Source: a bacterium (GTDB lineage: Bacteria > Bacillota > Bacilli > Lactobacillales > Streptococcaceae). From it: DNA of 64,000 bases. Every line of letters starts with the position of its first letter. Within the stretch, counting starts at the first letter, position 1. The DNA is taken from NCBI GenBank assembly GCA_905221345.1, contig CAJNCW010000001.1:124001-188000 (forward strand), given 5' to 3'. Under the pieces are notes generated by a model. The model was not told where the DNA came from. It saw only the letters and a program-made list of their open reading frames with translations, and ran no database searches. A program made the translations under genes and the position numbers. Below are positions 57,608-64,000 of this stretch, piece after piece.

Positions 57608-58071
57608 AAAATTTCTTTCTCCCAGCCGTCCTCTGTACGGTGGCGATAGAAGAACTCTGACTTGTCAGGTGCTTCCATCATTTCCATCAAGGGTAGCATA
57701 TCATAGGCCAGATCCAAGCTTGGAATCTGGTCTTTTTGCACCCAAGATACTTCTCCTTCTTCTGAGGATTGGAGATTTCCAGTAAACTCTGTCGCCTTAT
57801 AGCAAACGACGATGTAGCGCTCACCTGTATCTAGTGGCCAATTTTTAATGCCGACAAGTTGAGGATTTTGGATAGTCAATCCTGTTTCTTCATAGATTTC
57901 ACGAATGACAGACTCTGCGAAAGACTCTCCATTTTCTACATGGCCTCCAGGAAAGGCATAACCAGACCAGCGATTGTTTTCAGGAGAACGATATTGCATG
58001 ACTACTCGCTTATTTTCTAGATCTTCGATTAGACAGATGTTGGTTAAAATCGTTAATTGGGCACGGGACAT
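57604..58071 (-). CDS. Nudix hydrolase
   Basis: 155-aa MutT-like pyrophosphohydrolase. Nudix box GGHVENGESFAESVIREIYEETGL near 42-65 is intact (E, REIYEE). N-terminal strand and substrate loop differ from MutX at 7001. Unknown substrate; 8-oxo-dGTP or other nucleotides possible. Start with modest GAAAGCGAG site. Confidence 0.9.
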   Translation of the reverse strand: MSRAQLTILTNICLIEDLENKRVVMQYRSPENNRWSGYAFPGGHVENGESFAESVIREIYEETGLTIQNPQLVGIKNWPLDTGERYIVVCYKATEFTGNLQSSEEGEVSWVQKDQIPSLDLAYDMLPLMEMMEAPDKSEFFYRHRTEDGWEKEIF

Positions 58072-58148
58072 AGATTTGCTCGCTTTCTAATTTGTTATAT
58101 AATTTTCTCAGACTTGGTACCAGAGCCATTAGCTTCTACTTTTTAAAA

Positions 58149-58637
58149 TTATTTAGAATAGAATACCATCCGTTTTTCCTTTATAGGTTTTCCAAGGTCA
58201 AGTATTTTTTCTTGCCCATCAAAAGTAAAACCCATTTTTTGATAGAATGCAATGGCTCGCTTATTCTCTTTTAATACCCATAAAAATATTTCAGAGAAAT
58301 ATTCAAGAGTAGTCAGAGCTTCCTTCATTAACTTCTGAGCAAGACCTTTTCCGTAATAGTCTTTTAAAACATATAAGGCAATGATTTCGCCAGCTTGAAT
58401 AGTCTCATCACGAAAGTTTCCATAACTAATAAAACCAACTACCTTCATGCCATCTATCGCAATCAATGTATTTTCTGGATACTTTTGACTAAAGAATCGA
58501 CATCTTTCTAATGTCATTGTCTCCTGAAATTTTGCAGGCAAAAGGTCGTCATAAGCCTCTCTCCACGTTTGCCAGTGAACGAGGGATTTACCTTCTATCT
58601 CTTCAGGAGTTTCCATTGATTTGATAATAACCGTCAT
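58149..58637 (-). CDS. GNAT-family N-acetyltransferase
   Basis: 162-aa protein with the GNAT core: acetyl-CoA-binding YYGKGLAQKLMKEA (about 94-107), preceded by EIIALYVLKD and followed by NKRAIAFYQKMGFTFDG. Substrate unknown. GGAGAAG precedes the ATG and the flavodoxin-like gene lies 14 bases upstream in the same direction, so they are probably co-transcribed. Confidence 0.9.
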   Translation of the reverse strand: MTVIIKSMETPEEIEGKSLVHWQTWREAYDDLLPAKFQETMTLERCRFFSQKYPENTLIAIDGMKVVGFISYGNFRDETIQAGEIIALYVLKDYYGKGLAQKLMKEALTTLEYFSEIFLWVLKENKRAIAFYQKMGFTFDGQEKILDLGKPIKEKRMVFYSK

Positions 58638-58651
58638 TTATTTTCTTCTCC

Positions 58652-59278
58652 TTAATCCAACAGTCTGACTTCCTTTGCTACTTTTTGTAGAAATTTTTCT
58701 CTTGTTGAACTTGTATTCACCTCACGCCCTAACTCACCTAAAATTGAAACCTTCTTTGTTTTAATGCCACAGTGATTCAGGACAGCATTCTTTAATACTG
58801 ATATTCCATAACTGTCTGGAATGTTGATAGGACCTGAAAATACTTTGTACCACCATGTTGGTGCCATGGAGGTTGCGTAAATACTAGCTGTTTTGCCTTT
58901 TAATAACTTTTTAAACTGCTGGCCTCTCAAGTAGTTCCAGATGAAGTTTCCCTGATTATTGGCAGAGTATGCAATTCCTGGTGTAAAAACACGGTCAATC
59001 CAACCTTTCAATAGACTAGGCATACTACTCCACCAAATTGGATAAACAAAAATGAAATGATCTGCCCACTGGATTAATTCCTGAGAGCGAAGTATGAAAG
59101 AGTCCTCTTCCATGCGTTTTCGATAACCATAACGTAATACAGGATCAAAATCTATCTCATTTAAATTAATCGCTTCAAGCTTATGGCGATTTGAGTCAAT
59201 ATTTTCTACAATCATTTGAAAAATTTCTTGACAGAAACTTCCCTTGTCAGGATGTCCATTGATAACTAAAACTTTCAT
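58652..59278 (-). CDS. Flavodoxin-like NAD(P)H oxidoreductase
   Basis: 208-aa protein of the NQO1/YwrO/MdaB group. MKVLVINGHPDKGSF at the N-terminus and FVYPIWWSSMPSLLKGWIDRVFTPG (about 78-102) are the FMN-binding/quinone-reductase signatures. Probable two-electron reduction of quinones or other electrophiles. GGAGAGAATG precedes it; 14 bases after uvrB on the same strand. Confidence 0.9.
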   Translation of the reverse strand: MKVLVINGHPDKGSFCQEIFQMIVENIDSNRHKLEAINLNEIDFDPVLRYGYRKRMEEDSFILRSQELIQWADHFIFVYPIWWSSMPSLLKGWIDRVFTPGIAYSANNQGNFIWNYLRGQQFKKLLKGKTASIYATSMAPTWWYKVFSGPINIPDSYGISVLKNAVLNHCGIKTKKVSILGELGREVNTSSTREKFLQKVAKEVRLLD

Positions 59279-59292
59279 TCATTCTCTCCTAC

Positions 59293-61281
59293 CTAATCCA
59301 ACGCCTTGACTTCCAGCATCATATCACGAATCTGAGCTGCCAGTTCAAAGTCAAGCACTTCGACGGCTTCCTGCATTTGTTTCTCTAGTTTCTTGACGAG
59401 TTCTTTGCGTTCTTGTTTGTTGAGGCTATTGATATCGACTTCCTTGTCCTCTTCTTTAGCAACTGCCTTGGTCACGGCGATTAGGTCACGAATTTCTTTC
59501 TTGATGGTCTGTGGGACGATACCATGCTCTTCATTATAAGCCATCTGGATTTTCCGACGACGGGCCGTTTCATCTATGGCCTTTTGCATAGACTGAGTCA
59601 TCGTGTCCGCATACATGATGACATGCCCTTCGCTGTTACGAGCGGCACGCCCAATGGTCTGGATGAGTCCACGTTCGTTACGGAGGAAGCCTTCCTTATC
59701 AGCATCAAGAATGGCAACCAAACTTACCTCAGGAACGTCAATCCCTTCACGAAGGAGATTAATCCCTACTAAGACATCAAAGACACCCAAGCGCAGGTCA
59801 CGAATAATCTCTGTCCGCTCCAAAGTCTTGATGTCCGAGTGCATGTACTTGACCTTGATGCCCATTTCCTTGAAGTAGTCAGTCAGGTCTTCTGCCATTT
59901 TCTTGGTCAAGGTGGTGATAAAGGTTCGTTCATTCTTTTCAACACGGGCATTGATTTCTCCCAAAAGGTCATCAATCTGTCCCATAGTCGGACGAACTTC
60001 AACCTCTGGGTCTAAAAGCCCTGTTGGACGAATGATTTGCTCAATCACTGTCTCGGTCTGTTCATTTTCATAGTCACCAGGTGTCGCTGAAACGTAAACA
60101 ATCTGATGCACATGGCTTTCAAACTCTTCACGGCGGAGAGGACGATTGTCCAAGGCAGACGGCAAACGGAAACCATAATTAACCAGCATTTCCTTACGAG
60201 AGCGGTCTCCATTGTACATACCCTTGATTTGCCCCATGGTCATGTGACTTTCATCAATCATGATCAAGAAATCATCAGGGAAGAAGTCGAGAAGCGTATA
60301 AGGAGGCTCTCCTTCGCTACGACCATCCATATGACGAGAGTAGTTTTCGACGCCGTTAGTATAACCCATCTCACGTAGCATCTCAATATCATACTCTGTG
60401 CGCTGTTTCAAACGCTGGGCTTCTAGCAGTTTGCCTGCCTTCTCAAAGACAGCCAACTGCTCCTCCAACTCTGCCTGAATCTTTGCAATCGCAACCTCCA
60501 TGTGGTCATCATTGGTCACAAAGTGAGTGGCTGGGAAAATCGCCAAATGATCCACTTCTCCCAATACCTGACCTGTCAGAGCCTCTACTTCACGGATACG
60601 GTCAATCTCATCCCCAAAGAACTCCACTCGAAAAGCGTGTTCATCACGGGAAGCTGGGAAAATCTCCACCACATCCCCGCGAACGCGAAATCTTCCACGT
60701 TGGAAATCAATGTCATTGCGCTCAAACTGAATATCAACTAAGTCATTCAAGAGTTTATCACGAGAAATTTCAAGACCTGGACGAAGACTAACGACACTAT
60801 CAGCGTATTCCTTTGGCGAACCCAGACCATAGATACAAGAAACAGAAGCCACCACGATAACATCATTGCGCTCCAGAAGGGCTGAAGTCGCTGAGTGGCG
60901 GAGCTTGTCAATCTCGTCATTAACAGAGCTATCCTTTTCAATATAGGTATCGCTAGAAGGTACATAGGCCTCTGGTTGATAATAGTCATAGTAGGACACA
61001 AAGTACTCAACAGCATTTTCAGGGAAAAATTCCTTGAACTCCCCATAGAGCTGCCCAGCTAGAGTTTTGTTATGGGCAATGACCAAAGTTGGTTTATTGA
61101 CTTTGGAAATGACCTGACTCATGGTATAGGTCTTCCCTGTACCCGTCGCCCCCATCAGAATCTGAGCCTTCTCTCCACCCTCGATATTATCAACCAACTG
61201 CTCAATCGCTTGTGGTTGATCTCCTGAAGGTTGGTATTTTGATACTAGTTTAAATTGATTGTCTGTAATTCGATTAATCAT
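59293..61281 (-). CDS. uvrB: Excinuclease ABC subunit B
   Basis: Damage-loading helicase-like subunit of nucleotide excision repair. The 662-aa protein has Walker A GATGTGKT (K50), the beta-hairpin ([12 protein letters not shown], about 95-106), DEXH-like IDESHM, motif VI IGRAARN and a C-terminal UVR domain (about 620-660). GAGGTAATT precedes the ATG. Leads uvrB, flavodoxin-like, GNAT. Confidence 0.97.
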   Translation of the reverse strand: MINRITDNQFKLVSKYQPSGDQPQAIEQLVDNIEGGEKAQILMGATGTGKTYTMSQVISKVNKPTLVIAHNKTLAGQLYGEFKEFFPENAVEYFVSYYDYYQPEAYVPSSDTYIEKDSSVNDEIDKLRHSATSALLERNDVIVVASVSCIYGLGSPKEYADSVVSLRPGLEISRDKLLNDLVDIQFERNDIDFQRGRFRVRGDVVEIFPASRDEHAFRVEFFGDEIDRIREVEALTGQVLGEVDHLAIFPATHFVTNDDHMEVAIAKIQAELEEQLAVFEKAGKLLEAQRLKQRTEYDIEMLREMGYTNGVENYSRHMDGRSEGEPPYTLLDFFPDDFLIMIDESHMTMGQIKGMYNGDRSRKEMLVNYGFRLPSALDNRPLRREEFESHVHQIVYVSATPGDYENEQTETVIEQIIRPTGLLDPEVEVRPTMGQIDDLLGEINARVEKNERTFITTLTKKMAEDLTDYFKEMGIKVKYMHSDIKTLERTEIIRDLRLGVFDVLVGINLLREGIDVPEVSLVAILDADKEGFLRNERGLIQTIGRAARNSEGHVIMYADTMTQSMQKAIDETARRRKIQMAYNEEHGIVPQTIKKEIRDLIAVTKAVAKEEDKEVDINSLNKQERKELVKKLEKQMQEAVEVLDFELAAQIRDMMLEVKALD

Positions 61282-61369
61282 AATTACCTCGCATGCCTTT
61301 TATTTCTTCTATTTTACCATAAATTCCATTAGATTCTTTATCTCTTGATTTAGCAAATCCATACCCTAA

Positions 61370-61387
61370 TGTCATATCTTCTTACAT
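61370..61387 (+). promoter_or_regulatory. GlnR operator of the glnHP-glnQ(-zwf) locus
   Basis: TGTCA, seven bases, TTACAT: an exact match to the streptococcal GlnR consensus TGTNA-N7-TNACAT. It lies 15 bases before the -35. GlnR is known to control glnPQ-zwf in pneumococcus. Confidence 0.85.
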
Positions 61388-61402
61388 AAAAATCATTAAA
61401 AT

Positions 61403-61431
61403 TTGCCTTCTGACTTTTTTTCTGTTATAAT
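61403..61431 (+). promoter_or_regulatory. glnHP promoter
   Basis: TTGCCT (61403-61408), 17-base spacer, TATAAT (61426-61431) with TGT at the extended position. Confidence 0.8.
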
Positions 61432-61459
61432 TAAAAAATATTCAGAAAGGAGACTAAAA

Positions 61460-62908
61460 ATGAAGAAAAAAATCCTAGCATGTTTGCTTATTTTATTTCC
61501 CATTTTCTCACTAGGAATAGCAAAAGCTGACACCGTTAAATCAAAGTATATTATTGCAAGTGATTCATCTTTTGCACCTTTTGTATTTCAAAATTCAAAC
61601 AACGAGTATACTGGTATTGATATGGACTTGATTAAGGCTATTGCAAAAGATCAAGGTTTCGAAATTGAGATTACTAACCCAGGCTTTGATGCCGCTATCA
61701 GTGCTGTTCAGGCCGGACAAGCAGACGGTATCATCGCTGGTATGTCTGTTACGGACGCTCGTAAAGCTACATTTGATTTCTCTGATTCCTACTACACTGC
61801 TAATACGATTCTCGGTGTAAAAGAATCAAGTACCATTGCTTCTTATGAAGACCTCAAGGATAAAACTGTCGGTGTTAAAAACGGAACTGCTTCTCAAACG
61901 TTCCTTACTGAAAACCAAAGCAAATACGGCTACAAGATTAAAACTTTTTCAGATGGCTCATCTATGTATGACAGTCTCAACACTGTAGCTATCGATGCCG
62001 TGATGGATGATGAGCCCGTTCTCAAATATTCTATCAGTCAAGGGCAAAAATTGAAAACACCAATCGCTGGAACTCCAATCGGTGAAACAGCCTTTGCTGT
62101 TAAAAAAGGAACAAACCCTGAATTGATTCAGATGTTCAATAAGGGGCTTGCTAACCTCAAAGCAAACGGTGAATTTCAAAAAATTCTCGACAAGTATCTA
62201 GCTAGCGGAGCAACAACTACTTCTACAAGTACGGTTGATGAAACAACTATCTGGGGCTTGCTTCAAAACAACTACAAACAACTCCTTAGTGGACTTGGAA
62301 TCACTCTTGCCTTAGCACTTATTTCATTTGCGATTGCCATTGTAATTGGGATTATCTTTGGTATGTTTAGCGTTAGCCCATACAAATCTCTTCGTCTGAT
62401 CTCTGAGATTTTCGTTGATGTGATTCGTGGTATTCCGTTGATGATTCTTGCAGCCTTCATTTTCTGGGGAATTCCAAACTTCATCGAGTCTATCACAGGT
62501 CAACAGAGTCCGATTAACGACTTTGTAGCTGGTACCATTGCCCTCTCACTCAATGCGGCAGCTTATATCGCTGAAATCGTTCGTGGTGGGATTCAAGCTG
62601 TTCCAGTTGGACAAATGGAGGCCAGTCGCAGTCTTGGTATCTCTTATGGAAAAACCATGCGAAAGATTATCTTGCCACAAGCAACTAAACTGATGTTGCC
62701 AAACTTCGTTAACCAATTCGTTATTGCTCTTAAAGATACAACCATCGTATCTGCTATCGGTTTGGTTGAACTCTTCCAAACTGGTAAGATTATCATCGCT
62801 CGTAACTACCAAAGTTTCAAGATGTATGCAATCCTTGCTATCTTCTATCTTGTAATTATCACGCTTTTGACTAGACTAGCGAAACGCTTAGAAAAGAGGA
62901 TTCGTTAA
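61460..62908 (+). CDS. glnP: Glutamine ABC transporter, fused substrate-binding and permease protein
   Basis: 482-aa fusion (ATG 61460 behind AAAGGAG). Signal peptide 1-23 (cleavage after AKA), periplasmic-binding-protein domain type 3 (about 27-260, [13 protein letters not shown] ... [18 protein letters not shown]), and a permease domain (about 270-482) with the EAA loop [20 protein letters not shown]. No lipobox; the fusion anchors the binding domain. One-base overlap with glnQ. Imports glutamine, perhaps also glutamate. Confidence 0.95.
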   Translation: MKKKILACLLILFPIFSLGIAKADTVKSKYIIASDSSFAPFVFQNSNNEYTGIDMDLIKAIAKDQGFEIEITNPGFDAAISAVQAGQADGIIAGMSVTDARKATFDFSDSYYTANTILGVKESSTIASYEDLKDKTVGVKNGTASQTFLTENQSKYGYKIKTFSDGSSMYDSLNTVAIDAVMDDEPVLKYSISQGQKLKTPIAGTPIGETAFAVKKGTNPELIQMFNKGLANLKANGEFQKILDKYLASGATTTSTSTVDETTIWGLLQNNYKQLLSGLGITLALALISFAIAIVIGIIFGMFSVSPYKSLRLISEIFVDVIRGIPLMILAAFIFWGIPNFIESITGQQSPINDFVAGTIALSLNAAAYIAEIVRGGIQAVPVGQMEASRSLGISYGKTMRKIILPQATKLMLPNFVNQFVIALKDTTIVSAIGLVELFQTGKIIIARNYQSFKMYAILAIFYLVIITLLTRLAKRLEKRIR

Positions 62909-63648
62909 TGGCAAAACTAAAAATTGATGTAAATGATTTGCATAAGTATTATGGAAAAAACGAAGTTTTAAAAGGCATTACGACTAAATTCTATGAAGGA
63001 GATGTTGTCTGTATCATCGGTCCTTCTGGTTCTGGTAAATCCACTTTCCTCCGTAGCCTTAACCTTCTCGAGGAGGTAACGAGTGGCCACATCACAGTGA
63101 ATGGTTATGACTTAACTGAAAAATCAACCAATGTCGACCATGTTCGCGAAAACGTCGGAATGGTCTTCCAACATTTCAACCTCTTTCCTCACATGTCCGT
63201 CCTAGAGAATATCACTTTTGCTCCTATTGAACACAAACGGATGACCAAAGAAGAAGCTGAGAAATTGGGGATGGAGTTGCTTGAAAAGGTTGGACTAGCA
63301 GATAAAGCTAATGCCAGCCCAGATAGCCTTTCAGGTGGTCAGAAACAGCGTGTAGCTATTGCTCGTGGACTTGCCATGAACCCTGATATCATGCTCTTTG
63401 ACGAGCCAACTTCTGCCCTTGACCCTGAAATGGTTGGCGACGTTCTTAACGTTATGAAGGAATTGGCAGAGCAAGGCATGACCATGATCATCGTAACTCA
63501 CGAGATGGGATTTGCTCGTAAGGTTGCCAATCGTGTTATCTTTACTGCAGACGGTGAATTTCTAGAAGATGGAACCCCTGACCAAATCTTTGATAACCCA
63601 CAACACCCTCGTCTAAAAGAATTTTTGGACAAGGTCCTCAACGCTTAA
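62908..63648 (+). CDS. glnQ: Glutamine ABC transporter ATPase
   Basis: 246-aa ATPase with Walker [10 protein letters not shown] (about 37-45), Q-loop [12 protein letters not shown], signature LSGGQKQR, Walker [14 protein letters not shown] and the H-loop VTHE. Drives GlnP. Strong terminator follows at 63647-63680. Confidence 0.97.
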   Translation: MAKLKIDVNDLHKYYGKNEVLKGITTKFYEGDVVCIIGPSGSGKSTFLRSLNLLEEVTSGHITVNGYDLTEKSTNVDHVRENVGMVFQHFNLFPHMSVLENITFAPIEHKRMTKEEAEKLGMELLEKVGLADKANASPDSLSGGQKQRVAIARGLAMNPDIMLFDEPTSALDPEMVGDVLNVMKELAEQGMTMIIVTHEMGFARKVANRVIFTADGEFLEDGTPDQIFDNPQHPRLKEFLDKVLNA

Positions 63649-63680
63649 AAAAACTGCAAGGTTTCCCTTGCAGTTTTTTT
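63647..63680 (+). terminator. glnQ terminator
   Basis: AAAAACTGCAAGG, loop TTT, CCTTGCAGTTTTTTT: 12-13 bp perfect stem and seven T's, directly after the stop codon. Confidence 0.92.
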
Positions 63681-63698
63681 CTCACTTGTATTGGAATT

Positions 63699-63727
63699 TT
63701 GGATTTTTTAGAAAATTATGATAAAAT
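63699..63727 (+). promoter_or_regulatory. zwf promoter
   Basis: TTGGAT (63699-63704), 17-base spacer ending TGA, TAAAAT (63722-63727). Confidence 0.65.
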
Positions 63728-63797
63728 AAAGGGTATGAAAATGGGGTTTTCCCATGCCTAGCTGGACTAGGAAACAAAATAGAAATTAGGTAGCTAG

Positions 63798-64000
63798 ATG
63801 TCATCTAAAGTTATTGTAACAATTTTCGGTGCTAGTGGAGATTTGGCTAAACGCAAGCTCTACCCTTCACTTTTTAGACTTTACAAATCAGGTAATCTAT
63901 CTGATCATTTTGCTGTTATTGGAACTGCTCGTAGACCATGGAGTAAAGAGTACTTCGAATCTGTTGTTGTCGAATCTATCTTAGACTTGGCAGATAGCGC
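63798..64000 (+). CDS. zwf: Glucose-6-phosphate 1-dehydrogenase, partial
   Basis: Start of the first enzyme of the oxidative pentose phosphate pathway. The 67 codons seen give MSSKVIVTIFGASGDLAKRK (the NADP-binding GASGDLAKRKLYPSLF motif), then IGTARRPWSKEYF. AGGTAG lies five bases before the ATG. Known to be linked with glnPQ under GlnR in pneumococcus; here a terminator and a separate promoter stand between. Confidence 0.95.
   Translation, partial: MSSKVIVTIFGASGDLAKRKLYPSLFRLYKSGNLSDHFAVIGTARRPWSKEYFESVVVESILDLADS

Overview
The window is chromosomal DNA from a Mitis-group Streptococcus (S. pneumoniae, S. mitis or S. oralis type). The evidence is low-GC coding sequence, a BOX-type repeat (52501-52604), a vicRKX two-component locus whose histidine kinase has one membrane segment, a four-gene glg operon, NADP-dependent gapN, a fused glutamine-binding/permease gene followed by glnQ and zwf under a GlnR-type operator, and a radC gene behind a ComX-like box. 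I saw no rRNA, tRNA, CRISPR array, prophage or complete insertion sequence.

Layout. 1-4.2 kb (minus strand): a four-gene 2-oxo-acid (pyruvate/acetoin) dehydrogenase operon. Its lipoyl domain is carried by E3 rather than E2, and a 340-base spacer full of repeats splits it. 4.3-9.9 kb: MATE exporter, pyrC, a MutT-like Nudix enzyme, ung, an unrecognised protein and a YjjG-like phosphatase. 9.9-14.2 kb is the most accessory-looking stretch: two unrecognised proteins, a ClbS/DfsB-like protein, a BtrH_N-like protein and an AraC regulator, with a second copy of the roughly 105-bp repeat. 14.2-18.5 kb: YkgJ-like protein, enolase, DUF1694, glycerate kinase and a SerB-like phosphatase. 18.6-28.4 kb: glycogen synthesis (glgBCDA), gapN and cytosolic pullulanase. 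28.5-34.5 kb: ligA, then ABC-F, Rgg regulator and MFS exporter as one apparent operon. 34.6-36.9 kb: phosphoglucomutase and a thioredoxin-like protein on the plus strand. 36.9-44.5 kb (minus): vicRKX, mutY, pta, and relQ-nadK-rluD. 44.6-49.3 kb (plus): CYTH protein, prs, a NifS-like desulfurase, two small conserved genes, rex and a class I amidotransferase. 49.3-54.3 kb (minus): radC, pcrA, fhs. 54.5-57.6 kb (plus): coaB, coaC, a pantothenate-type ECF S component, then niaX-niaR. 57.6-61.3 kb (minus): Nudix, GNAT, flavodoxin-like oxidoreductase, uvrB. 61.4 kb to the end (plus): glnHP, glnQ and the start of zwf.

How the genes fit together. Much of the window is central carbon flow and its control: dehydrogenase complex, enolase, gapN, pta, phosphoglucomutase, glycogen synthesis and breakdown, zwf and the redox sensor Rex. 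Good matches to known operator patterns sit in the right places: cre-like sites at the dehydrogenase and glg promoters, an exact CodY box inside the gapN promoter, an exact GlnR box upstream of glnHP, and a Rex-like box upstream of rex. Cofactor supply (coaBC, a pantothenate-type transporter, niaX-niaR, nadK) and DNA repair (ung, mutX-like, mutY, ligA, pcrA, uvrB, radC) make up most of the rest.

The observation I find most worth testing is that five genes (DUF1694, ligA, ABC-F, mutY, coaB) lack a ribosome binding site and have a -10 hexamer exactly six bases before the ATG. This predicts leaderless mRNAs. I did not find a clearly new multi-gene system. The least explained genes are those at 8246-9157 and 9916-10530.
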